From Sympetrum striolatum (taxonomy: Eukaryota > Arthropoda > Insecta > Odonata > Libellulidae): 64,000 nt of DNA. The notes below the pieces were generated by a model. The model ran no database searches. It was not told where the DNA came from and was given only the letters and a program-made list of their open reading frames with translations. The stretch is from contig OX388352.1 of assembly GCA_947579665.1 (NCBI GenBank), positions 37,504,216 through 37,568,215 on the forward strand, given 5' to 3'. Within the stretch, counting starts at the first letter, position 1. Each line of letters opens with the position of its first letter. Position numbers and translations under genes: made by a program. Of this stretch, positions 8,915 to 21,131 are shown one piece after another.

Positions 8915-9114
8915 AATCCAGATATTTCACTGATTTTTTTTAAGTTTTCGACGGTTTTTGGGTTTACGACTCAAAAAAATTGAATATTTCGAAATAATTT
9001 TGATAGATCACGACCAAGGCATTAAATTGAATCCAACATTGAGTACTTTTATTAAGTTTTTAGAAATTTATGACCAAATACGATAAATTTCACCGATTTT
9101 AATCGAGTGATCAA
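8915..9114 (+). repeat. Plus-oriented monomers between the B-box array and the first truncated spacer
   Basis: The satellite resumes with AATCCAGATATTTCACTGAT and continues through slightly more than one monomer, ending at CACCGATTTTAATC immediately before the spacer motif GAGTGATCAAAACGAG. Confidence 0.88.
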
Positions 9115-9338
9115 AACGAGTCCAAATTAATAAGTTTTTTTCCATTTTTTTGCAAAATTCAGCCAAAAAACAGTCAAGATTCGTTAAAATGCCTATTTTT
9201 TGCGTACTTTTCCGTTAATTGTGCAAAAACCGACCTTGAAAGGTCTGGAGTCAAACTCAAATTGTCGACCTGCCGAATTTGACAACCCCGAGTGATCAAA
9301 TCCTTCGGAGTCCATCACTCAGATCTCTGCTCTTGGAA
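9115..9338 (+). repeat. Truncated spacer lacking the 14-bp minisatellite, copy 1
   Basis: It starts at GAGTGATCAAAACGAGTCC and includes the TTTTTGCGTACTTTTCCGTT and GAAAGGTCTGGAGTC strings, ending at CTCTGCTCTTGGAA. In the super-units from 11605 on, this point leads into the 14-bp repeats; here it joins directly to a monomer (TTTTAAGAAATTTATGACC). It is either an ancestral form without the minisatellite or a deletion product. Confidence 0.85.
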
Positions 9339-10365
9339 TTTTAAGAAATTTATGACCAAATACGATAAATTTCACCGATTTTATTCGAGTTTTTGACTTT
9401 GTTCGGGTTTGCTGCTAGTAAAAATTGAATATCTCTTCTATATTCTGGAAGAACTTGGCAAATGCATGAAAATGAATCCAAAGCTGACTAGTTTTATTCA
9501 ATTTTCAGCAGAATTTTGCCAAATACCTGATATTTTACCGTTTTTTTCGAGTTTTCTGGGTTAACTGCTACGAATTATTGAATATATCTAAATAATTTAG
9601 ATAGATCACGTCAATGGGCATTATCGTGAATCCAGCTACGACTATTTATCCTCAATTTTTAGAAAAATACGCCCAAAAACCCGAAATTTCACAATTATTA
9701 TTCCATTTTTCGATGTTTTTTGGGTTAACTGCTCTACAACATTGAATATTTCTTCTATATTCTGGTAGAACTTTGCAAATTTATAAAAATTGAATCCAAA
9801 GATGACTAATTTAGATAAATTTTCAGCGAAAAATGGACAAATAACAGAAATTTCACCGATTTCTTTCAAACTTTCGACGTTTTTTGGGTCTACTTCTGAG
9901 CATTATTCAATATTTATAAACAACCTGATGGATCACATCTAAAGCGTTAAAATGAATCAAACACTGACTAGTTTTGCTCAATTTTTAAAAAAATATGGCC
10001 AAAAAGCAAAAATTTCTCCGAATTTAATCGAGTTTTCGAGGTGTTTTGGGTTTACTGCTACGAAAAATTGAATATTTCCTTTATATTTGGATAGATCTCG
10101 GCAAAAGCATTAAAATGAATCCAAAGTTGACGAGTTTTGCTCAATATTCAGCAAAATTTGGACAAAATCCAGATATTTCACTGATTTTTTTTTAGTTTTC
10201 GACGCTTTTTGGGTTTACTGATATTAATTTTTAAATATTTCTAAAAAATTTTGGTAGATCACGACAAAGGTATTAAATTGAATCCAACATTGAGTACTTT
10301 TGTTATGTTTTTAGAAATTTATGACCAAATACGATATATTTCAACGATTTTAATCGAGTGATCAA
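9339..10365 (+). repeat. Monomer run of the first 1.25-kb unit
   Basis: About six monomers occur in a fixed subtype order: one with GACCAAATACGATAAATTTC, one with AAATACCTGATATTTTACCG, one with GCCCAAAAACCCGAAATTTC, one with GGACAAATAACAGAAATTTC and TTGGGTCTACTTCTGAG, one with GGCCAAAAAGCAAAAATTTC, and one with ATCCAGATATTTCACTG. The same order returns in the next unit and inside the larger super-units. The 75-codon minus frame at 9642-9869 recurs identically at 10892-11119 and reflects the duplication. Confidence 0.87.
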
Positions 10366-10588
10366 AACGAGTCCAAATTAATAAGTTTTTTCCATTTTTT
10401 TGCAAAATTCAGCCAAAAAACAGTCAAGATTCGTTAAAATGCCTATTTTTTGCGTACTTTTCCGTTAATTGTGCAAAAACCGACCTTGAAAGGTCTGGAG
10501 TCAAACTCAAATTGTCGACCTGCCGAATTTGACAACCCCGAGTGATCAAATCCTTCGGAGTCGATCACTCAGATTTCTGCTCTTGGAA
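10366..10588 (+). repeat. Truncated spacer lacking the 14-bp minisatellite, copy 2
   Basis: Nearly identical to 9115-9338, 1251 bp downstream, and with the same direct junction to a monomer after CTTGGAA. The shared breakpoint shows that the junction formed once and was then duplicated with the unit. Confidence 0.87.
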
Positions 10589-11604
10589 TTTTAAGAAATT
10601 TATGACCAAATACGATAAATTTCACCGATTTTATTCGAGTTTTTGACTTTGTTCGGGTTTGCTGCTAGGAAAAATTGAATATCTCTTCTATATTCTGAAA
10701 GAACTTGGCAAATGCATTAAAATGAATCCAAAGTTGACTAGTTTTATTCAATTTTCAGCAGAATTTTGATAAATACCTGATATTTTACCGTTTTTTTCGA
10801 GTTTTCTGGGTTAACTGCTACGAATTATTGAATATATCTAAATAATTAAGATAGATCACGTCAATGGGCATTATCGTGAATCCAGCTACGACTATTTATC
10901 CTCAATTTTTAGAAAAATACGCCCAAAAACCCGAAATTTCACAATTATTATTCCATTTTTCGATGTTTTTTGGGTTAACTGCTCTACAACATTGAATATT
11001 TCTTCTATATTCTGGTAGAACTTTGCAAATTTATAAAAATTGAATCCAAAGATGACTAATTTAGATAAATTTTCAGCGAAAAATGGACAAATAACAGAAA
11101 TTTCACCGATTTCTTTCAAACTTTCGACGTTTTTTGGGTCTACTTCTGAGCATTATTCAATATTTATAAACAACCTGATGGATCTCATCTAAAGCGTTAA
11201 AATGAATCAAACACTGACTAGTTTTGCTCAATTTTTAAAAAATATGGCCAAAAAGCAAAAATTTCTCCGAATTTAATCGAGTTTTCGAGGTGTTTTGGGT
11301 TTACTGCTACGAAAAATTGAATATTTCCTTTATATTTGGATAGATCTCGGCAAAAGCATTAAAATGAATCCAAAGTTGACGAGTTTTGCTCAATATTCAG
11401 CAAAATTTGGACAAAATCCAGATATTTCACTGAATTTTTTTTAGTTTTCGACGCTTTTTGGGTTTACTGATATTAATTTTTAAATATTTCTAAAACATTT
11501 TGATAGATCACGACAAAGGCATTAAATTGAATCCAACATTGAGTACTTTAATTATGTTTTTAGAAATTTATGACCAAATACGATAAATTTCACCGATTTT
11601 AATC
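10589..11604 (+). repeat. Monomer run of the second 1.25-kb unit
   Basis: Co-linear with 9339-10365 and nearly identical over long stretches. It ends at the first complete GC-rich block (11605). Spacer starts at 9115, 10366 and 11605 give unit lengths of 1251 and about 1239 bp. Confidence 0.87.
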
Positions 11605-12597
11605 AAGTGATCAAAACGAGTCCAATTTTAATAAGTTTTTTTCCATTTTTTTGCAAAACTCAGCCAAAAAACAGTCAAAATTCGTTAAAATTCCTTTTTT
11701 TTGCGTACTTTTCCGTAAATTGTGTAGGGACCGACCTTGAAAGGTCTGGAGTCAAACTCAAATTGTCGACCTGCCGAATTCGACAACCCCGAGTGATCAA
11801 ATCCTTCGGAGTCGATCACTCAGATCTCTGCTCTTGGAAATAACCTCCTGTAATCGACCTCGTGAAGTCAACCTCCCGGAATTGACCTTCCGGAGTCGCA
11901 CTCCAGATTCAACCTGCCGCAGTCGACCTACCGAAGTTGACGACCCGGATTCGACCTCCCGAAATCAACGTCCCGGGATCGATGACCCGGATTCGAACTT
12001 TCGGATTCGACGTCCCGGAGTCCATCTCCCTGAGACGACCTCCAGGAGTTGACCTCCAAATTTCAACCAACCGGAGTCAACTTTGGGCAACGACCTCGTG
12101 TCTTAGACCTTGTGTCATCGACATCTGGTAATCGACCTCGGGTCATCGACCTCGGGTCATCCACCTCGTGTCATCGACCTCGGGTCATCGACCTCGGGTC
12201 ATCGACCTTGCGTCATTGACCTCGGGTCAACGATTAAGGGTCATTTACCTCAGGTCATTGATTTCGGGCCATCGAACTCTGGTCATTGACCTCTTTCATC
12301 GACCTCGGGTCATCGACCTGGGGTCATCGACCTGGGAGCATCTACCTGGGGTCATCGACCTGGGGTAATCGACCTGGGGTCATCGACCTGGGGTCATCGA
12401 CCTGGGGTCATCGACCTGGGGTCATCGACCTGGGGTCATCGACCTGGGGTCATCGACCTGGGGTCATCGACCTGGGGTCATCGACCTCGGGTCATCGACC
12501 TCGGATCATCGACCTTGGGTCAACGAACTCGAGTCATAAATCTTGGGTCATTGACCTCTGGTCATCAACCACTGATATCCAGTTGAATTGGTCCCGT
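11605..12597 (+). repeat. GC-rich block A1: spacer and 14-bp minisatellite (longest core)
   Basis: The anatomy is shared by all ten blocks. First comes a spacer of about 220 bp. Then comes a degenerate 14-bp zone (TCGACCTCCCGGAG-like units, about 11835-12070). Then comes a homogeneous 14-bp core (TCGACCTGGGGTCA and TCGACCTCGGGTCA). A fixed exit ends with ATATCCAGTTGAATTGGTCC. The core units carry two CpG in many copies, in strong contrast to the AT-rich flanks. In A1 I count 12 units of the CCTGGG kind, the most in the window. The block is 98 bp (7 x 14) longer than A2. It contains the variant unit GGGAGCATCTACCTGG, otherwise seen only in A5. Because 14 bp is not a codon multiple, open frames here show a 14-residue period (42 bp); I do not regard them as genes. 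Confidence 0.93.
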
Positions 12598-15500
12598 TTA
12601 TAGCTATCAAATGAATACAACTTTGACTGGTTGAGCTCAATTATTTACAAAGTATGGAGAAAAACCTTCAATTTCAACGATTTTTTTCGTTTTTTCGACG
12701 TTCTTAGGGTTCACTCCAATGAAAAATTTTATATTTCTAATGAATTTGCAATGATTTTGTCAAACCATTAATATTAATCCAACGCTGTCTAGTTATGCTC
12801 AAATTTTAACAAAATATGGCAAAATAAATGAAATTTCACTGATCTGTTTCGAGATTTCGGCATTTGTTGAGTTAACTGCTTAGAAAATTTGACCAAATGC
12901 TCTGAATTTGGATAAATCTATTCAATACCATTAAAATGAATACAAAAGTTGACTAGGTTTGCTCAATATCTATAAGAATATGGCCTTAAACGTAATTTTT
13001 CACCTATATTTTTCGAGTTATCGACGTTTCTTGGGTTTACTGCTATTAAAAGTCAAATATTTCTTCTGAATTTGGATATATCTCGTCGAACACCTTAAAA
13101 TGAGTCCTAACTCGCCCTGTTTTGCCACGCTTTTAACCAAACTAAGACCAAAAACTTGAAATTTCAACGATATTTTTCGTGTTTTTCGTCAATTTTGGGT
13201 TAACTGGTACGGAAAATTGAATATTACCTTTATATTTGGATAGATCTCGGCAAAAGCATTAAAATGAATCCAACGATGACTAATTTTGCTCAATTTTCAG
13301 CAAATTTTGGCCAAAATCCAGAAATTTCACTGATTTTTTTAGTTTTCGACGTTTTTTGGGTTTACTGCTATGAATTGTTAAATATTTCTAAATAATTTTG
13401 ATAGATTTCGACAATAGCATTAGAATGAATCCATCATTGAGTACTTTTATTCAATTTTAAGAAATTTATGACCAAATACGATAAATTTTACCGATTTTAT
13501 TGGAGTTTTCGATTTTGTTTGGGTTGCTGCTATGTAAAATTGAATACTTCTTCTATATTCTGATAGAACTTGGCAAATGCATTAAAATGAATCCAAAGTT
13601 GACTAGTTTTGCTCAATTTTCAGCAGAATTTAGCCAAATACCTGATATTTCGCCGATTTTTTTCAGGTTTTCGACGTTTTCTGGGTTAACTGCTACGAAT
13701 TATTGAATATATCTACATAATTTTGATAGATCACGTCTGTAGGCAATATCGTGAATCCGGCTTTGTCTAGTTTCGCTCACTTTTTAGAAGAATACGCCCA
13801 AAAACCCGAAATTTCACCGTTATTATTCTAGTTTTCGACGTTTTTTGGGTTAACTGCTACGACAAATTGAATATTTTTTCCAACCTTCTGTAGATCACGA
13901 CAAAAGCATTAAATTGAATCCAAAGCTGACTAAATTAGATAAATGTTCATCAAAAATTGGACAAGAAACAGAAATTTCACCGATTTCTTTCAAACTTTTG
14001 ACGTATTTTGGGTCTACTTCTAAGTATTATTCAATTTTTCTAAACAACTTCGATGGATCTCATTTAAAGCGATAAGATGAATCAATCACTGACAAATTTT
14101 GCTCAATTTTTATAAAAAAATGGCCAAAAAGCAAAAATTTCTTCGATTTTAATCGAGTTTTCGAAGTGTTTTGGGTTTAATGCTACAGAAAATTGAATAT
14201 CTCCTTCATATTTTGGATAGATCTCGGAAAAAGCATTAAAATGAATCCATTGTTGACTAGTTTTGTTCAATTCTCAGCAAATTTTGGCCAAAATCGAGAA
14301 GTTTCACTGATTTTTTTAGTTTTCGACGTTTTTTGAGTTTTTTGCTTTGAATTATTAAATATTTATAAATAATTTTGATACATCACGATAATAGCATTAG
14401 AATGAATCCATGATTGAATAGTTTTCTTCAATTTTCTGAAAAATATGGCCAAAACCCCTAAAAATTAACCGATTTTATTCAATTTTTCGATGTTTTTTTG
14501 GTTAACTGCTCTAAAAAATTGAATGTTTCGAAATAATTTTGATAGATCTCGGCAAAAGCATTAAATTGAATCCAGCATTGAGTACTTTTATTCAATTTTT
14601 AGAAGTTTATGACCAAATACGATATATTTTACCGATTTTATTCGAGTTTTTGACTTTGTTTGGGTTTGCTGCTAGGAAAAATTGAATATCTCTTCTATAT
14701 TCTGGAAGAACATGGCAAATGCATTAAAATGAATCTAAAGTTGACTAGTTTTGCTCAATTTTCAGCAGAATTTAGCCAAATACCTGATTTTTCGCCAATT
14801 TTTTTCAAGTTTTCGACGTTTTCTGGGTTAACTGCAACGAATTATTGAATATATCTAAATCATTTTGATAGATCACGTCAATGGTTATTATCGTGAATCC
14901 AGCTACGACTATTTTTCCTCAATTTTTAGAAAAATACGCCCAAAAACCCGAAATTTCACAATTATTATTCCATTTTTCGATGTTTTTGTGGTTAACTGCT
15001 CTTACAAATTGAATATTTCTTCTATATTCTGGTAGAACTTGGCAAATTCATAAAATGAATCCAAAGTTGACAAGTTTTGCTCAATTTTCAGCAGAATATA
15101 GCCAAATACCTGATATTTCGCCGATTTTTTTCGAGTTTTCGATGTTTTCTGGGTTAACTGCTACGAATTATTGAATATATCTAAAAAAATTTGATAGATT
15201 ACGTCCTTGGGCATTATCGTGAATCCGGTTTTTACTAGTTAAGCTCACTTTTTAGAAAAAAAACCCAAAAACCTAAAATTTCACAATTATTATTCCATTT
15301 TTCGATGTTTTTGTGGTTAACTGCAACGAAAAATTGAATATTTTTTCTAAATGTGTTACGATCATGACAACAGCATTAAATTGAATCCAAAGTTGACTAA
15401 TTTAGATAAATTTTCAGCGAAAATTGGACAAAAAACCGAAATTTCACCGATTTCTTTCAAACTTTCGACGATTTTTGGGTCTACTTCTGAGCATTATTCA

Positions 15501-15947
15501 ATATTTCAATACAACTTTGATGGATCTCATCTAAAGCGTTAAAATTAATCAAAAACTGACTAGTTTCGCTCAATTTTTATTAAAATATGGCCAGAAAAAG
15601 CAAAAATATCTCCGAATTTAATCGAGTTTTCGAAGTGTTTTGGGTTTACTGCTACAATAATTGAATATTTCCTTCATATTTGGATAGATCTCTGCAAAAG
15701 CATTAAAATGAACCCAAAGTTGACTAGTTTTGAGCAAATTTCAGCAAAATTTGGCCAAAATCCAGATATTTCACTGATTTTTTTTAGTTTTCGACGCTTT
15801 TTGTGTTTACGACTCAAAAAAATTGAATATTTCGAAATAATTTCGATAGATCACGACAAAGGCATTAAATTGAACCCAACATTGAGTACTTTTATTTTGT
15901 TTTTAGAAATTTATGACCAAATACGATAAATTTCACCGATTTTAATC
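12598..15947 (+). repeat. Monomer run of super-unit A1 (about 20.5 monomers)
   Basis: Monomer starts, taken at the GAATCC-like string, fall at 13266, 13427, 13589, 13753, 13916, 14079, 14243, 14404, 14568, 14731, 14895, 15057, 15221, 15383, 15546, 15710 and 15872. The steps are 161-164 bp and 16 steps span 2606 bp. The subtypes follow the same order as in the 1.25-kb units, with local repeats of part of the cycle. Just after the block, the first monomers (12598-13200) are the most divergent, with strings such as AAAACCTTCAATTTCAACGA. Confidence 0.93.
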
Positions 15948-16842
15948 GAGTGATCAAAACGAGTCCAAATTTAATAAGGTTTTCTCCATTATTTTGCAAA
16001 ATTCAGCCAAAAAACAGTCAAGATTGGTTAAAATGCCTATTTTTTGCGAACTTTTCCGTAAATTGTGCAAGAAACCGACCTTGAAAGGTCTGGAGTCAAA
16101 CTCAAATTGTCGACCTGCCGAATTCGACAACCCCGAGTGATCAAATCCTTCGGAGTCGATCACTCAGATCTCTGCTCTTGGAAATGACCTCCTGTAATCG
16201 ACCTCGCGAAGTCAACCTCCCGGAATTGACCTCCCGGAGTCGCACTCCAGATTCAACCTGCCGCAGTCGACCTACCGGAGTTGACGACCCGGATTCGACC
16301 TCCCGAAGTCAACGTCCCGGGATCGATGACCCGGATTCGAACTTTCGGAGTCGACGTCCCGGAGTCCATCTCCCTGAGACGACCTCCAGGAGTTGACCTC
16401 CAAATTTCAACCAACCGGAGTCAACTTTGGGCAACGACCTCGTGTCTTGGACCTTGTGTCATCGACATCTGGTAATCGACCTCGGGTCATCGACCTCGGG
16501 TCATCGACCTCGGGTCATCGACCTTGGGTCATTGACCTCGGGTCAACGATTAAGGGTCATTTACTTCAGGTCATTGATTTCGGGCCATCTAACTCTGGTC
16601 ATTGACCTCTTTCATCGACCTCGGGTCATCGACCTGGGGTCATCCACCTGGGGTCATTGACCTGGGGTCATCGACCTGGGGTCATCGACCTGGGGTCATC
16701 GACCTTGGGTCATCGACCTGGGGTCATCGACCTCGGGTCATCGACCTCGGGTCATCGACCTTGGGTCAACGAACTCGAGTCATAAATCTTGGGTCATTGA
16801 CCTCTGGTCATCAACCACTGATATCCAGTTGAATTGGTCCCG
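15948..16842 (+). repeat. GC-rich block A2
   Basis: This is the shortest A-type block (895 bp). The spacer has the A-type GACCTTGAAAGGTCTGGAG variant. The core has about six CCTGGGG units plus one CCTTGGG unit. A3 and A4 are longer by 42 and 14 bp, whole multiples of 14. Confidence 0.93.
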
Positions 16843-19800
16843 TTTATAGCTTTCAAATGAATACAACTTTGACTGGTTGAGCTCAATTATTTACAAAATA
16901 TGGAGAAAAACCTTCAATTTCAACGATTTTTTTCGTTTTTTCGACGTTCTTAGGGTTCACTCCAATGAAAAATTTTATATTTCTAATGAATTTGCAATGA
17001 TTTTGTCATACCATTAATATTAATCCAACGTTGTCTAGTTATGCTCAAATTTTAACAAAATATGGCAAAATAAATGAAATTTCACTGATCTTTTTCGAGA
17101 TTTCGGCATTTGTTGAGTTAACTGCTTAAAAAATTTGACCAAATGCTCTGAATTTGGATAAATCTATTCAATACCATTAAAATGTATACAAAAGTTGACT
17201 AGGTTTGCTATATATCTATAAGAATATGGCCTTAAACGTAATTTTTCACCTATATTTTTCGAGTTATCGACGTTTCTTGGGTTTACTGCTATTAAAAGTC
17301 AAATATTTCTTCTGAATTTGGATATATCTCGTCGAACACCTTAAAATGAGTCCTAACTCGCCCTGTTTTGCCACGCTTTTAACCAAACTAAGACCAAAAA
17401 CTTGAAATTTCAACGATATTTTTCGTGTTTTTCGTCAATTTTAGGTTAACTGGTACGGAAAATTGAATATTACCTTTATATTTGGATAGATCTCGGCAAA
17501 AGCATTAAAATGAATCCAACGATGACTAATTTTGCTCAATTTTCAGCAAATTTTGGCCAAAATCCAGAAATTTCACTGATTTTTTTAGTTTTCGACGTTT
17601 TTTGGTTTTACTGCTATGAATTGTTAAATATTTCTAAATAATTTTGATAGATTTCGACAATAGCATTAGAATGAATCCATCATTGAGTACTTTTATTCAA
17701 TTTTAAGAAATTTATGACCAAATACGATAAATTTCACCGATTTTATTGGAGTTTTCGATTTTGTTTGGGTTGCTGCTATGTAAAATTGAATACTTCTTCT
17801 ATATTCTGATAGAACTTGGCAAATGCATTAAAATGAATCCAAAGTTGACTAGTTTTGCTCAATTTTCAGCAGAATTTAGCCAAATACCTGATATTTCGTC
17901 GATTTTTTTCGAGTGTTCAACGTTATCTGGGTTAACTGCTACGAATTATTGAATATATCTACATAATTTTGATAGATCACGTCTGTAGGCAATATCGTGA
18001 ATCCGGCTTTGTCTAGTTTCGCTCACTTTTTAGAAGAATACGCCCAAAAACCCGAAATTTCACCGTTATTATTCTAGTTTTCGACGTTTTTTGGGTTAAC
18101 TGCTACGACAAATTGAATATTTTTTCCAACCTTCTGTAGATCACGACAAAAGCATTAAATTGAATCCAAAGCTGACTAAATTAGATAAATGTTCATCAAA
18201 AATTGGACAAGAAACAGAAATTTCACCGATTTCTTTCAAACTTTTGACGTATTTTGGGTCTACTTCTAAGTATTATTCAATTTTTCTAAACAACTTCGAT
18301 GGATCTCATTTAAAGCGATAAGATGAATCAATCACTGACAAATTTTGCTCAATTTTTATAAAAAAAATGGCCAAAAAGCAAAAATTTCTTCGATTTTAAT
18401 CGAGTTTTCGAAGTGTTTTGGGTTTAATGCTACAGAAAATTGAATATCTCCTTCATATTTTGGATAGATCTCGGAAAAAGCATTAAAATGAATCCATTGT
18501 TGACTAGTTTTGTTCAATTCTCAGCAAATTTTGGCCAAAATCGAGAAGTTTCACTGATTTTTTTAGTTTTCGACGTTTTTTGAGTTTTTTGCTTTGAATT
18601 ATTAAATATTTATAAATAATTTTGATACATCACGATAATAGCATTAGAATGAATCCATGATTGAATAGTTTTCTTCAATTTTCTGAAAAATATGGCCAAA
18701 ACCCCTAAAAATTAACCGATTTTATTCAATTTTTCGATGTTTTTTTGGTTAACTGCTCTAAAAAATTGAATGTTTCGAAATAATTTTGATAGATCTCGGC
18801 AAAAGCATTAAATTGAATCCAGCATTGAGTACTTTTATTCAATTTTTAGAAGTTTATGACCAAATACGATATATTTTACCGATTTTATTCGAGTTTTTGA
18901 CTTTGTTTGGGTTTGCTGCTAGGAAAAATTGAATATCTCTTCTATATTCTGGAAGAACATGGCAAATGCATTAAAATGAATCTAAAGTTGACTAGTTTTG
19001 CTCAATTTTCAGCAGAATTTAGCCAAATACCTGATTTTTCGCCAATTTTTTTCAAGTTTTCGACGTTTTCTGGGTTAACTGCAACGAATTATTGAATATA
19101 TCTAAATCATTTTGATAGATCACGTCAATGGTTATTATCGTGAATCCAGCTACGACTATTTTTCCTCAATTTTTAGAAAAATACGCCCAAAAACCCGAAA
19201 TTTCACAATTATTATTCCATTTTTCGATGTTTTTGTGGTTAACTGCTCTTACAAATTGAATATTTCTTCTATATTCTGGTAGAACTTGGCAAATTCATAA
19301 AATGAATCCAAAGTTGACAAGTTTTGCTCAATTTTCAGCAGAATATAGCCAAATACCTGATATTTCGCCGATTTTTTTCGAGTTTTCGATGTTTTCTGGG
19401 TTAACTGCTACGAATTATTGAATATATCTAAAAAAATTTGATAGATTACGTCCTTGGGCATTATCGTGAATCCGGTTTTTACTAGTTAAGCTCACTTTTT
19501 AGAAAAAAAACCCAAAAACCTAAAATTTCACAATTATTATTCCATTTTTCGATGTTTTTGTGGTTAACTGCAACGAAAAATTGAATATTTTTTCTAAATG
19601 TGTTACGATCATGACAACAGCATTAAATTGAATCCAAAGTTGACTAATTTAGATAAATTTTCAGCGAAAATTGGACAAAAAACCGAAATTTCACCGATTT
19701 CTTTCAAACTTTCGACGATTTTTGGGTCTACTTCTGAGCATTATTCAATATTTCAAAACAACTTTGATGGATCTCATCTAAAGCGTTAAAATTAATCAAA

Positions 19801-20194
19801 AACTGACTAGTTTCGCTCAATTTTTATTAAAATATGGCCAGAAAAAGCAAAAATATCTCCGAATTTAATCGAGTTTTCGAAGTGTTTTGGGTTTACTGCT
19901 ACAATAATTGAATATTTCCTTCATATTTGGATAGATCTCTGCAAAAGCATTAAAATGAACCCAAAGTTGACTAGTTTTGAGCAAATTTCAGCAAAATTTG
20001 GCCAAAATCCAGATATTTCACTGATTTTTTTTAGTTTTCGACGCTTTTTGTGTTTACGACTCAAAAAAATTGAATATTTCGAAATAATTTCGATAGATCA
20101 CGACAAAGGCATTAAATTGAACCCAACATTGAGTACTTTTATTTTGTTTTTAGAAATTTATGACCAAATACAATAAATTTCACCGATTTTAATC
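16843..20194 (+). repeat. Monomer run of super-unit A2 (about 20.5 monomers)
   Basis: Co-linear with A1 (3352 against 3350 bp) with only scattered single-base differences in the lines I compared, such as GAATCCAACGATGAC at 13266 and 17513. The near identity over a whole super-unit points to recent duplication or ongoing homogenisation. Confidence 0.93.
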
Positions 20195-21131
20195 GAGTGA
20201 TCAAAACGAGTCCAAATTTAATAAGGTTTTCTCCATTATTTTGCAAAATTCAGCCAAAAAACAGTCAAGATTGGTTAAAATGCCTATTTTTTGCGAACTT
20301 TTCCGTAAATTGTGCAAGAAACCGACCTTGAAAGGTCTGGAGTCAAACTCAAATTGTCGACCTGCCGAATTCGACAACCCCGAGTGATCAAATCCTTCCG
20401 AGTCGATCACTCAGATCTCTGCTCTTGGAAATGACCTCCTGTAATCGACCTCGCGAAGTCAACCTCCCGGAATTGACCTCCCGGAGTCGCACTCCAGATT
20501 CAACCTGCCGCAGTCGACCTACCGGAGTTGACGACCCGGATTCGACCTCCCGAAGTCAACGTCCCGGGATCGATGACCCGGATTCGAACTTTCGGAGTCG
20601 ACGTCCCGGAGTCCATCTCCCTGAGACGACCTCCAGGAGTTGACCTCCAAATTTCAACCAACCGGAGTCAACTGTGGGCAACGACCTCGTGTCTTGGACC
20701 TTGTGTCATCGACATCTGGTAATCGACCTCGGGTCATCGACCTCGGGTCATCGACCTCGGGTCATCGACCTTGGGTCATTGACCTCGGGTCAACGATTAA
20801 GGGTCATTTACCTCAGGTCATTGATTTCGGGCCATCGAACTCTGGTCATTGACCTCTTTCATCGACCTCGGGTCATCGACCTGGGGTCATCGACCTGGGG
20901 TCATCGACCTGGGGTCATCGACCTGGGGTCATTGACCTGGGGTCATCGACCTGGGGTCATCGACCTGGGGTCATCGACCTTGGGTCATCGACCTGGGGTC
21001 ATCGACCTCGGGTCATCGACCTCGGGTCATCGACCTCGGGTCATCGACCTTGGGTCAACGAACTCGAGTCATAAATCTTGGGTCATTGACCTCTGGTCAT
21101 CAACCACTGATATCCAGTTGAATTGGTCCCG
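20195..21131 (+). repeat. GC-rich block A3
   Basis: Very close to A2, but with three more 14-bp units (937 against 895 bp). I count about eight CCTGGGG units. The longest open frame in the window (20674-21138, 154 codons) lies here and consists of a 14-residue repeat; it lengthens or shortens with the number of 14-bp units. Confidence 0.93.
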
